Shown here one piece after another: positions 34,607 through 42,696 of a DNA stretch of 64,000 nucleotides. Position 1 is the first letter of the stretch. Every line of letters begins with the position of its first letter. The notes below the pieces were generated by a model, which made no database searches, was not told the DNA's origin, and saw only the letters and a program-made list of their open reading frames with translations. Both the position numbers and the translations under genes were made by a program. This DNA is from an uncultured Bacilli bacterium (GTDB lineage: Bacteria > Bacillota_I > Bacilli_A > RF39 > UBA660): positions 1 to 64,000 of the forward strand of contig CAKPSB010000006.1 in assembly GCA_934183155.1 (NCBI GenBank). Reading direction: 5' to 3'.

Positions 34607-35702
34607 ATACATTAAATCGGAAGTGACATATATCACCATCTTGCATGATGTAGTCTTTTCCTTCTAATCTTAATTTCCCAGCTTCTTTTACTTTTGTCTC
34701 ACTACCAAGTTGTTTTAAATCGGTAAAGCTCATTACTTCGGCTTTGATAAATCCTTTTTCAAAATCTGTGTGGATTATTCCAGCACATTGAGGTGCTTTC
34801 ATTCCTTGTTTAAATGTCCATGCTCTTACTTCATCTGATCCTGCAGTTAAGTAAGTTGATAGTCCTAGTAGTTTATATGAGCTTTTAATTAATTTATCTA
34901 GGCCGCTTTCTTTAATGCCTAAATCTTTTAGAAATTCTTTTTTGTCATTTTCTTCTAATTCACTTAATTCGGCTTCTATTTTAGCACATATTACAACTAC
35001 TTCAGCATTTTCTTTATTAGCATATTCTCTTAACCCTTTAACATATTCATTTTCACTATTTATTTCATCATCAGAAACATTGGCAACATAAATTATTGGC
35101 TTTAATGTTAATAGATTAAATGGTTTTAAAATTTTCATTTCTTCCTCGGTTAAATTCAAATTACGGGGATTGATATTTTTTTCTAAATTTTCTTTTAACT
35201 TTTCTAACAAGTTAGCTTCTTTTAAAGCTTCTTTGTCATTTGCAAGTTTTGCTTTTTTTCCCATTTTTCCTAATCTATTTTCTATTACTTCTAGGTCAGC
35301 AAGTTCTAATTCGACATTAATTATTTCCACATCTTTAATTGGATCAACTTTGCCAGACACATGTGTTATATTGCTATCTTCAAAGCATCTTACTACCTCA
35401 CAGATAGCATCTACTTCTCTAATATGCGAAAGAAATTTGTTACCTAATCCTTCTCCTTTAGAAGCACCAGCTACTAAACCAGCAATGTCTGTAAACTCAA
35501 AGGTTGCTGGTAAAGTTTTTTTTGGTTTATACATTTTTTCTAAAAATTCTACTCTTTCGTCTGGAACAACAACCATACCAACATTTGGTTCTATTGTGGC
35601 AAATGGATAGTTTGCCGCTAGTATATTTTGTTTTGTTATTGCGTTAAATAGGGTTGATTTTCCTACATTTGGCAGACCCACTATTCCTGCTGTTAAACTC
35701 AT
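34605..35702 (-). CDS. ychF: redox-regulated ATPase YchF (Obg family)
   Basis: A 365-aa P-loop ATPase of the Obg family. G1 GLPNVGKST at residues 8-16, DIAGLVAGASKGEGLGNKFL (switch II) and a G4 position with NVSD that explains the ATP preference of this family, followed by a helical coiled region and a C-terminal TGS domain (after about 280). YchF binds ribosomes and responds to oxidative stress. I set the ATG at 35702 from GGTGA 6 bases upstream and the family's M-LTAGIVGLPN start. The order ychF-rpsF-ssb-rpsR is that of B. subtilis, with a terminator between ychF and rpsF here. Confidence 0.97.
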   Translation of the reverse strand: MSLTAGIVGLPNVGKSTLFNAITKQNILAANYPFATIEPNVGMVVVPDERVEFLEKMYKPKKTLPATFEFTDIAGLVAGASKGEGLGNKFLSHIREVDAICEVVRCFEDSNITHVSGKVDPIKDVEIINVELELADLEVIENRLGKMGKKAKLANDKEALKEANLLEKLKENLEKNINPRNLNLTEEEMKILKPFNLLTLKPIIYVANVSDDEINSENEYVKGLREYANKENAEVVVICAKIEAELSELEENDKKEFLKDLGIKESGLDKLIKSSYKLLGLSTYLTAGSDEVRAWTFKQGMKAPQCAGIIHTDFEKGFIKAEVMSFTDLKQLGSETKVKEAGKLRLEGKDYIMQDGDICHFRFNV

Positions 35703-35789
35703 TTTCATCACCAAGTGTTATTATACTATAAATTTAATTGTTTTTAAAGTTTTGCATAATAATTCTTGAGTAATTTTAGATAATAAAAA

Positions 35790-35809
35790 CTCCAACTATA
35801 AAGTTGGAG
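35790..35809 (-). terminator. terminator after the AbgT transporter gene
   Basis: Reverse strand CTCCAACT-TTAT-AGTTGGAG (35802-35809 with 35790-35797) followed by TTTTTATT. It contains the stop codon. Confidence 0.9.
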
Positions 35810-37310
35810 CTGCGGCAGTTGGTCCAAGTGGAAGTCCAATTACGAACCAACCGATAACAATTAACAGCCAGATGACCATAATCATTAAGGCAGTTGGTCT
35901 TAACAGTTTTAGCGTTCCAAATACCGTTATTTTATTACTTTCTTTATTATTATACTTTTCCAAGAATGCTAGCATTACTATGAAATAAACAAAAAATGGA
36001 GTTATACTTTTACCAACACTATCGGCAGCTTTAAAAATAAATTGGGTGAAATCTGGGGTGATATTTGCTTTCATAAATAATGGCACTAAGATTGGTGATG
36101 CTAGTTTCCATTTTGCAATTGATTCTGGTATGAAAAATGACATTAAGATTATAACAAGGAACATCGTTATAATGAGAGGTAATCCAGTAAATTCTAAATT
36201 ACTCATAAATGATATTAACCAAGTTCCTATGACTGTTCCTAAACCTGTAAAGTTTAATATGCTTACCATTAATGATGAGAAAAACATTAATATAAACATA
36301 TATCCTAGGTTATCAAATTCTTTCGACAAGCCTACACTGAAGTCATTTGTGTTTTTTATGTTTTTTGAAATATATCCATATATTCCAGAACAAACCATCA
36401 TGATAATTAAAAATACAAAGGCAAAGGCATCTTTAAAGGGAGATGTACCTCCTAAAAGTTGGGCTACATAATCTGTTTTTGTTTTATCTAGAAGTATACC
36501 TGAGCCTGGTAGGCTTGGTATTATGGTATATATGAATATTAATATTAATAAAACAAACGCTATAGAACTATAGATTAACCCTTTTTTTGAAATTGTTAGT
36601 TCATCTTCTTCTTGAATTGATTCTTTTACTTTTGGCTTTAAAACATTTTCAATGATTAAAGTGCCTGCTACCGATAAAATAAATGTTGCAGATATCATAG
36701 CATAAGAATTTGACCAAGCATTAAAAATGTAATTTTTATCAACGTCAACGGTAGCGGCAGCTTTGGTTAATATTCCCAATTGATAATCATCATAATTAAA
36801 TACCAATCCGGCTCCATAGCCCATACTAACCCCAACGAAAGCTGTTAATATGCCTAGCATTGAGTTTCTTCCTAAATACTGATAAACAACGGCTGTAAGG
36901 GGAATTAGTAAGACAAAGCCATACTCACCAAAGAAAGATGATATTATGCCTAAAAATAAGGTTAAAAATGTTACTACAGATGGTTTTAGTCTTCTTAATG
37001 GAGTAAACATTGCTTTGAATAAACCACTTGCTTTACCGATTGAAATGGCCATTAATGAAACAATTAATAACACTAATGGTTCAAATGTTTTAAATGTTGA
37101 TACGGGAGAGGAAAGAATATATTTTATTCCTTCTTCTGAAAAAATGCTTTTTACAGTAACAACTGATGTTTCTAAGGAAGCATTGTTTATTTTTGTTATT
37201 TCACCTTGAACACCTAAAACAGAAAATATTGCACTTACTAGGATTACTAAAATTGTTAATATTATTATGGTAATTACGGGTCCTAGTAAAATCTTTTTCT
37301 TTTTTTTCAT
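35796..37310 (-). CDS. AbgT-family transporter
   Basis: A 504-aa integral membrane protein with about 12 helices and a large loop near residues 30-65. Pattern matches the AbgT family (E. coli AbgT, p-aminobenzoyl-glutamate uptake; some homologues export sulfonamides): FEPLVLLIVSLMAISIGKASGLF, FFGEYGFVLLIPL, GYGAGLVFNYDDYQLGI and the late MSFFIPESIAKWKLASPILVPLFM. The substrate here is unknown; folate-precursor salvage or dicarboxylate/peptide-like transport are options. It is 10 bases downstream of the DUF951 gene at the end of the par-mscS gene string. Confidence 0.9.
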   Translation of the reverse strand: MKKKKKILLGPVITIIILTILVILVSAIFSVLGVQGEITKINNASLETSVVTVKSIFSEEGIKYILSSPVSTFKTFEPLVLLIVSLMAISIGKASGLFKAMFTPLRRLKPSVVTFLTLFLGIISSFFGEYGFVLLIPLTAVVYQYLGRNSMLGILTAFVGVSMGYGAGLVFNYDDYQLGILTKAAATVDVDKNYIFNAWSNSYAMISATFILSVAGTLIIENVLKPKVKESIQEEDELTISKKGLIYSSIAFVLLILIFIYTIIPSLPGSGILLDKTKTDYVAQLLGGTSPFKDAFAFVFLIIMMVCSGIYGYISKNIKNTNDFSVGLSKEFDNLGYMFILMFFSSLMVSILNFTGLGTVIGTWLISFMSNLEFTGLPLIITMFLVIILMSFFIPESIAKWKLASPILVPLFMKANITPDFTQFIFKAADSVGKSITPFFVYFIVMLAFLEKYNNKESNKITVFGTLKLLRPTALMIMVIWLLIVIGWFVIGLPLGPTAAAPTL

Positions 37311-37320
37311 AATGGCCTCC

Positions 37321-37500
37321 TTATTTTATTATTTTTTTTATTTTTTTGTTGAACTCAACCCTTGGAAGCATGATACTGTGGGAACAGCCTAGACATTTTA
37401 TTTTAATATCAGCACCTAACCTTGTTATTTCCCATTCATTGTGTCCACAAGGATGGGCTTTTTTCATAACAACAATACTACCTAATTTATAATCAGACAT
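37321..37500 (-). CDS. DUF951 small zinc-finger-like protein
   Basis: A 59-aa protein of the DUF951 family: KLGSIVVMKKAHPCG-NEWEITRLGADIKIKCLGCSHSIMLPR (split across the sequence), with Cys pairs PCG and CLGC that suggest a metal site. Function is unknown. It typically sits beside mscS and parB in Bacilli, as here. I start it at the ATG at 37500, which overlaps the mscS stop by 8 bases; earlier ATGs would add four or seven residues not typical of the family. Confidence 0.9.
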   Translation of the reverse strand: MSDYKLGSIVVMKKAHPCGHNEWEITRLGADIKIKCLGCSHSIMLPRVEFNKKIKKIIK

Positions 37501-38281
37501 TGTGAACATCCAATTTCTCATAAGATAATGTTAGGTTTCCTTTTTCAGCTTCCTTTTTAATTTCTCTTTGAAAAACTCTTTTAAATTCAAAGTCTTTAGT
37601 TGCATTTACTGTTGCTTCTATTCGGTATACAACATAGCTTGGCTGAAGTTCTTCAATTCCTAATATTTTAATAGGTTTTTTTAAATATGTAATTTGTTTG
37701 CTTACGCTTTCACAAACATTTTTTAAAGCTGTTTCTATTTTGTTTATATCATCTTCGTAAGAAAGACCCAAGTCTAAAACACATACTGATGGCATCATAC
37801 TGTAGTTTATTACTTCGGTAATATTTCTATTTGAAATGGTTTTAACTTCTCCTGTATAGGCTCTTATTTTTGTTGATTTCATTCCTAGTGAAATAACTGT
37901 TCCTCTAAAGTCTCCTATTTTTATATTATCGCCTACTTTGAATTGATTTTCGGTTATAATAGCGGTTCCGCTAATAAAGTCTTTTAGTAAATCTTGCATA
38001 GCAAGTCCGGCAACGACGCCGACAACTCCAAGAGACGCTACTAACGCTTTGGTATTTACTCCCCATATGTCTAAAATTGTTAATATGGCAACAATTATTA
38101 ATATGTACTTTAAAACATTTAATGTTAGGCTAAGCATAGTCATTGCTTTTCTATTGCCTCTGGCTTTAGCTTTTTTTAAGCCTATTTTGCTAAACAATTG
38201 TTTAAATATTAGATATATTAAAACGGTTATAAAAATTACAAAAATTGTGCTTACAACTTCTTTGGTAAATATTCTTTCCAT
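37493..38281 (-). CDS. MscS-type mechanosensitive channel
   Basis: A 262-aa small-conductance mechanosensitive channel. Helices at about 8-30, 55-80 and the pore helix (residues 80-110, VASLGVVGVVAGLAMQDLLKDFISG) with the Gly/Ala pattern of MscS TM3, then the beta domain (VGDNIKIGDFRGTVISLGMKSTKIR) and C-terminal mixed domain. It releases solutes on hypo-osmotic shock. It lies between parB and DUF951, a conserved string in Bacilli. Start ATG four bases after the parB stop. Confidence 0.95.
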   Translation of the reverse strand: MERIFTKEVVSTIFVIFITVLIYLIFKQLFSKIGLKKAKARGNRKAMTMLSLTLNVLKYILIIVAILTILDIWGVNTKALVASLGVVGVVAGLAMQDLLKDFISGTAIITENQFKVGDNIKIGDFRGTVISLGMKSTKIRAYTGEVKTISNRNITEVINYSMMPSVCVLDLGLSYEDDINKIETALKNVCESVSKQITYLKKPIKILGIEELQPSYVVYRIEATVNATKDFEFKRVFQREIKKEAEKGNLTLSYEKLDVHNV

Positions 38282-38285
38282 AAAT

Positions 38286-39161
38286 TTACTCCTTTATGTT
38301 TAAAATTTCCAATATACGGTTTAAATCAGCATCATTTGTGAAACTTATTTCTATTTTTTTCTCTTTTACTTTTACTTTGGTATCTAGTCTTTCTCTAAGC
38401 ATATCTTGAACATAAATATATTCATTATTTTTTATTTTTCTGATTGTTTGATGTTTCTTTGTGGCATTTTCACTTTTTTCTTCAATGTCTCTTACAGTTA
38501 AACCTTTTTCAGCTATTTCGTTTGCCATTTTTATTATTTCTTCATCATCATCTAGTTTGCTTAATGCTCTGGCATGACCCATTGTTATTTTACCTTCAAT
38601 TATCATATCTTGCACTTCGCCCGGAAGTCTAAGGAGGCCAATCATATTAGTGATATGACTTCTTGATTTGCTTACTTTTTTTGCTAATTCTTCTTGCGTT
38701 AAGTTTAATTTTTCTAGTAAACTTTTATAGGCTTTAGCTTCTTCTAGGGCATTTAAGTTTTCTCTTTGTAAGTTTTCAAGTAAGGCTATTTCGGCCATTT
38801 TTTCGTCGCTTAGTTGTCTTATGATTGCCGGTATTGTTTGTTTTCCTGCTATTTTACTGGCTCTTAGTCTTCTTTCACCAGCAATTACATCGTATCCTTT
38901 TATACTTTTTTTAACTATTATTGGTTGAAATACACCATTTTCTTTGATTGATTCAGCAAGTTCATTTAATGCTTCTTCATCAAATATTGTTCTTGGTTGA
39001 TATGGATTTGGTCTTATTTCATTAATGTTTAATTCAACAACTTCTTCACCACTAGCTTCTTTGTACATGTTTTTTTCAAAATCACTAACGTTATCTACAT
39101 TTAAATTATCTAAATCAAATAATTGTTCTAGGCCTTTGCCTAGGGCTCTTCTACTTTCCAT
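38286..39161 (-). CDS. parB: chromosome partitioning protein ParB/Spo0J
   Basis: A 291-aa CTPase/DNA-binding protein that loads at parS sites, slides and recruits SMC. N-terminal domain with RPNPYQPRTIFDEEAL (nuclease-like/CTP site) and GERRLRAS, central helix-turn-helix (SQEELAKKVSKSRSHITNMIGLLRL-type) and a C-terminal dimer domain. The N-terminal SRRALGKGLEQLF motif stimulates ParA. Start overlaps parA by 11 bases. No parS copy was seen in the window. Confidence 0.96.
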   Translation of the reverse strand: MESRRALGKGLEQLFDLDNLNVDNVSDFEKNMYKEASGEEVVELNINEIRPNPYQPRTIFDEEALNELAESIKENGVFQPIIVKKSIKGYDVIAGERRLRASKIAGKQTIPAIIRQLSDEKMAEIALLENLQRENLNALEEAKAYKSLLEKLNLTQEELAKKVSKSRSHITNMIGLLRLPGEVQDMIIEGKITMGHARALSKLDDDEEIIKMANEIAEKGLTVRDIEEKSENATKKHQTIRKIKNNEYIYVQDMLRERLDTKVKVKEKKIEISFTNDADLNRILEILNIKE

Positions 39162-39936
39162 TTCTTGAAATCACCTCTTTTGCTAAATTTATATAAGCTT
39201 CTGCTCCTCTGCTTTTTGGATCATAGCTAATTATTGGTTTGCCATGTGATGGAGCTTCAGATAACCTTACTAGTCTTGGTATTATAGTATCATACACTCT
39301 TTCTTTAAAATAACTTTTTATATCTTGAACTACCTCTAATCCTAAATTTGTTCTATTATCAAGCATGGTTAACAATACCCCTTCTATGTCTAATGTTGGG
39401 TTTAATGTTTTTTGGGCAAGCATGATTGAATTTAATAACTGCATTATTCCTTCTAGTGCGAAGAATTCACATTGAACAGGGATTATTACTGAATCTGCGG
39501 CTGTTAAAGCATTTGTTGTTAAAATTCCTAATGATGGTGGACAATCTATTATAATATAATCAAATAAGTCTTTTACATATTCTAATTTGTTTTTTAATTG
39601 TCTACTTTTTGAAAATTCAGGGTCTAAACGACTTTGTTCAACGAGTTCAATATCAACACCGGCTAGACTTATCGTAGCTGGAATAATATATAAATTTTTA
39701 AATTTTGTTTTTTTGATAACTTTTTTTGCTTCGGCTTTTCCTGTTAGTAAATCATATATACTTTGTTTTATACCACCTTTGTCAATGCCTAATCCTGTTG
39801 TACTATTTCCTTGAGGATCTAAATCTATTAACAAAGTTCTTTTTCCTAGATAACCTAATGAAGCGGCCAAATTTATGCTGGAAGTTGTTTTTCCAACGCC
39901 GCCTTTTTGGTTAACAAGGGCAATTATTTTTCCCAT
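39151..39936 (-). CDS. parA: chromosome partitioning ATPase ParA/Soj
   Basis: A 261-aa Walker-type ATPase with the deviant P-loop NQKGGVGKTTSS (about 8-19), Walker A' DLDPQGN and Walker B IIIDCPPSLG. With ParB it controls chromosome origin segregation and in B. subtilis also DnaA activity. I use the ATG at 39936 because GGTGATATA lies just upstream and the protein then begins GKIIALVNQ as in the family. The 39937-40028 gap probably holds the promoter; none is clear. Confidence 0.96.
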   Translation of the reverse strand: MGKIIALVNQKGGVGKTTSSINLAASLGYLGKRTLLIDLDPQGNSTTGLGIDKGGIKQSIYDLLTGKAEAKKVIKKTKFKNLYIIPATISLAGVDIELVEQSRLDPEFSKSRQLKNKLEYVKDLFDYIIIDCPPSLGILTTNALTAADSVIIPVQCEFFALEGIMQLLNSIMLAQKTLNPTLDIEGVLLTMLDNRTNLGLEVVQDIKSYFKERVYDTIIPRLVRLSEAPSHGKPIISYDPKSRGAEAYINLAKEVISRNGK

Positions 39937-40028
39937 TATATCACCAGTTTCCATTTTTAAGCTATATTCATTTTAACACATTAGATGAAATAAATCTATT
40001 AATTTTAATTAGAAAATAAAGAGAAGAA

Positions 40029-40364
40029 TTATTTATTTTCTTGTTTTGTTAATTTTAGCATTTCATCATATTGTTTATATAGATATTGTACTTTGTTTTC
40101 TAAGAAGAAATAATGTCTCACATAAAATATTAAAATTACTAAAATTATGTATAAGATTATTAAGAATAATGGCGTTTTTATGGAGATTATAGTTGAAATT
40201 AATAGAAAAAGACCATAAAAAAGAGTTACCAACAAATGTATTAATCTTTCATGTTGAAAAAATTTTATTTTTATTTGATGATTTTCTAGATCTTGTTTTT
40301 CTATTTGCTTCATCTTTATTTTTTTATCTATTTCATTTATATAATTTTGTAAATATTCTCGCAT
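40029..40364 (-). CDS. small two-helix membrane protein of unknown function
   Basis: A 111-aa protein: N-terminal charged coiled coil (about 1-35, NEIDKKIKMKQIEKQDLE), two adjacent membrane helices (about 43-62 and 66-85), and a C-terminal charged helix (LYKQYDEMLKL). No known family is recognised. It lies upstream of parA in the same direction and has AAAGGAGC before the ATG. It might be cotranscribed with parA. Confidence 0.7.
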   Translation of the reverse strand: MREYLQNYINEIDKKIKMKQIEKQDLENHQIKIKFFQHERLIHLLVTLFYGLFLLISTIISIKTPLFLIILYIILVILIFYVRHYFFLENKVQYLYKQYDEMLKLTKQENK

Positions 40365-40448
40365 AATTAAGCTCCTTTATTATATTTTAGCACAGTTTGA
40401 ATATTTTGAGTTAAAAAGTTATAATGTTGGTAGAAAGGTGGAATTAAT

Positions 40449-40937
40449 ATGAATTTTTTTGATGTTGTTGGCAAAAGATTTTCTTGTCGTAATTTTTCAG
40501 ATGAAAAGGTTACTGATAATGATTTATCGCGTATTTTAGATGCAGGAATGATGGCTCCTGTTGGTAGAGGAAAATATGAAGATGTTCATATTACAGTGAT
40601 TCGCAATAAGAGTCTACTTGATGAAATTTCTAAATTGTCTGATAAAAGCTTATTTTATAATGCTGATATTTTAATTATTATTTCTTCTCATGATGATGGC
40701 TTTGGTTTGGGTGATCAAAACTGTGGTTGTGTAGCTGAGAATATGCTTTTAGCGGCGAGTGCTTTGGGGTTAGGTTCTATTTATTTAAATTTGGTTATTG
40801 GATTTATTAAGAATAATGAAGATATATTAAATAAATTAAATTTACCTGAAGGCTTTACTCCTGTGGTTGGAGTTGGCATTGGACATTTCAAAGAAGAGCT
40901 TATTAAAACACACAAAATAGACGTTAATTATATTTAA
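40449..40937 (+). CDS. nitroreductase-family flavoprotein
   Basis: A 162-aa FMN-dependent oxidoreductase. Family features: FFDVVGKRFSCRNFSDEKV with the FMN-phosphate Arg block at the N-terminus, AGMMAPVGRGKYEDVHITVI, and AENMLLAASALGLGSIYL. The length is at the short end of the family. The substrate is unknown. Start ATG has AGAAAGGTGG upstream. It is divergent from the small membrane protein and ends at a strong hairpin. Confidence 0.9.
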   Translation: MNFFDVVGKRFSCRNFSDEKVTDNDLSRILDAGMMAPVGRGKYEDVHITVIRNKSLLDEISKLSDKSLFYNADILIIISSHDDGFGLGDQNCGCVAENMLLAASALGLGSIYLNLVIGFIKNNEDILNKLNLPEGFTPVVGVGIGHFKEELIKTHKIDVNYI

Positions 40938-40973
40938 TATTCTTTAAATCTTGATTTTTTATAAAACAAAAAC

Positions 40974-41005
40974 GATATTAGATTTTTTCTAATATCAGTT
41001 TTTTT
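40974..41005 (+). terminator. terminator after the nitroreductase gene
   Basis: 8-bp stem GATATTAG with CTAATATC (40974-40981 and 40989-40996, 7-base loop) followed by AGTTTTTTTA. It also closes the converging small gene. Confidence 0.9.
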
Positions 41006-41192
41006 ATTTACATTTTTGATTCTTATTTGGGTGCTGTTTTTTTATAAATTTCTGTTTGGCGTCTGAATCAATTATAATTAGTTGTTTGCTTGTGTTTTGT
41101 GGATCAAATGGATTATATATATATTTTAAGTGGTTTTTTTGATGAATGTTTGAACTGGTTGTTTTTTGATTAATCTCTTCTTTTTTAAACAT
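41004..41192 (-). CDS. small Lys/Gln-rich hypothetical protein
   Basis: A 62-aa hydrophilic frame with no recognised family, no membrane helix and no Cys pair; it contains the single Cys at the end (NQKCK). Support for being real: GAGGAAG ribosome site 6 bases before the ATG and a terminator immediately after. It is rich in Asn, Gln and Lys as expected from the low GC of the genome. Confidence 0.5.
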   Translation of the reverse strand: MFKKEEINQKTTSSNIHQKNHLKYIYNPFDPQNTSKQLIIIDSDAKQKFIKKQHPNKNQKCK

Positions 41193-41260
41193 TTTGCTTC
41201 CTCTTTTCTTGTGCTTATTATACTTAACTTTATATACCTTGTCAAATTAAAAATTTATGT

Positions 41261-42634
41261 TTAGCTATTTAATATATCTCTAGCGGCTACTAATCCAGTG
41301 GCAGCAGCAGTGACAATGTTTCCGGCTTTACCCGCACCGTCACCGATAAAGTACACATCATAATCTTTTAATTTAAATTTATTATTTGTTTCAATTTCAT
41401 TACTAAAGAATTTTATTTCTGGGCCATATAATAATGTTTCTCCATTATTTACACCTGGAATAATTTCATTTAATTTATCTAATCCTTCAATTATATTTGT
41501 GATTATTCTATATGGTAATATTAATGCTAAATCACCAGCTACACAATCTTTTAAGGTTGGAGTTATAAATCCTTTGTTTATTTTGTGCCACTGACTGCGC
41601 CTGCCTTGTTTTAAATCTTTCAATGTTTGGATTATTGGTTTTCCATCACCCAAAACATTTGCAATATGGGCAATACTTTCTCCATATTCTCTTGTGTTAG
41701 TTGCTGGCTCAGTTAAGGTTATTTTTGAAATGAAAGCAAAATTGCTGTTATTTGATTTTACTTCTTTTAGAGCATGCCCATTTACACAAATATATCCATA
41801 ATAATTTTCTTTGGCAACAAAACCGCCTGGATTAGTGCAGAAGGTTCTTATTTCATCACCATAAGTGTTTGTTTTTATAAATATTGTTGGGTCGTAGATA
41901 ATGCTGCATAGCTTTTCCATTATTTCTTTTCTTACCTCTACTCTAACACCTATTTCAATGCTTTGTGATAGGTATGATATTTTATATTTGTCAGCTAATG
42001 TTTGAACCCATTTGGCGCCTGTTCTTCCTGGGGCGACTATTACTTTTTTGGATATATATGTTTCGTTTTTACAAATAATTTCATGTTTTGTTTTACTTAT
42101 GCTGTGGATATCTATTACTTTTGTTTTATCTTTTATTTCAACACCATTGTCTTTTAAATATTTTGTAAAATCTTCTATATATTTTGGTAATTTATCACTA
42201 CCTAAGTGTTTTTGCTTAATTAAAAGCATTCTCGCTCCAGTTAGTGCTACTTGACTTTTTATTTTTAACGCTTCATCGAAGTTTGAAGGATATACTTTGC
42301 TGTTCATATTAAATTTATTAAATATTTTTTCGCAATCTTCTATTAATTGATTTGCTTCTTGCTCATTCATATATTTAAATAAATCACTTTTACCTAATTT
42401 GGGAATGAAGTTTAACTTTCCATCGGAAAATGTTCCTGCTCCTCCATATCCTGATAAGATATTGCATGGGTTACAATTTGCACATATGCCTGTTTTGGAC
42501 ATTGGACATTTTCTATGATTGGCAAATTTTCCTTCATCTAATAGTAATATTTTTAAATTTTTTTTACTTTCAATTAATTCATAGGCGGAAAATAAGCCTG
42601 CTGGTCCCGCTCCCACTATTATTACGTCATACAT
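41261..42634 (-). CDS. FAD-dependent oxidoreductase (COG2509-like)
   Basis: A 457-aa flavoprotein. The N-terminus has the dinucleotide-binding GAGPAG (residues 7-12), followed by a Cys-rich segment KCPMSKTGICANCNPC (about 42-57) and SGYGGAGTFSDGKLNF, which is specific for this uncharacterised dehydrogenase group. GRTGAKWVQ and the C-terminal YFIGDGAGKAGNIVTAAATG close the FAD site. The clustered Cys residues might bind a metal or Fe-S cluster. The physiological substrate is unknown. Start ATG with CTGGTGATA upstream; the ftsH terminator is immediately upstream. Confidence 0.87.
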   Translation of the reverse strand: MYDVIIVGAGPAGLFSAYELIESKKNLKILLLDEGKFANHRKCPMSKTGICANCNPCNILSGYGGAGTFSDGKLNFIPKLGKSDLFKYMNEQEANQLIEDCEKIFNKFNMNSKVYPSNFDEALKIKSQVALTGARMLLIKQKHLGSDKLPKYIEDFTKYLKDNGVEIKDKTKVIDIHSISKTKHEIICKNETYISKKVIVAPGRTGAKWVQTLADKYKISYLSQSIEIGVRVEVRKEIMEKLCSIIYDPTIFIKTNTYGDEIRTFCTNPGGFVAKENYYGYICVNGHALKEVKSNNSNFAFISKITLTEPATNTREYGESIAHIANVLGDGKPIIQTLKDLKQGRRSQWHKINKGFITPTLKDCVAGDLALILPYRIITNIIEGLDKLNEIIPGVNNGETLLYGPEIKFFSNEIETNNKFKLKDYDVYFIGDGAGKAGNIVTAAATGLVAARDILNS

Positions 42635-42660
42635 ATTATCACCAGTTTAAGTATATCAAA

Positions 42661-42696
42661 AAAAGCAAGATTTTTTCAATTATTTATCTTGCTTTT
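42661..42696 (-). terminator. terminator after ftsH
   Basis: Reverse strand AAAAGCAAGAT and ATCTTGCTTTT (42686-42696 with 42661-42671, 14-base loop) followed by TTTGATA. It overlaps the last codons of ftsH. Confidence 0.85.

Noticed and set aside
38286..39936. parS sites near parAB
   Set aside because: No palindrome resembling TGTTTCACGTGAAACA was found by eye.
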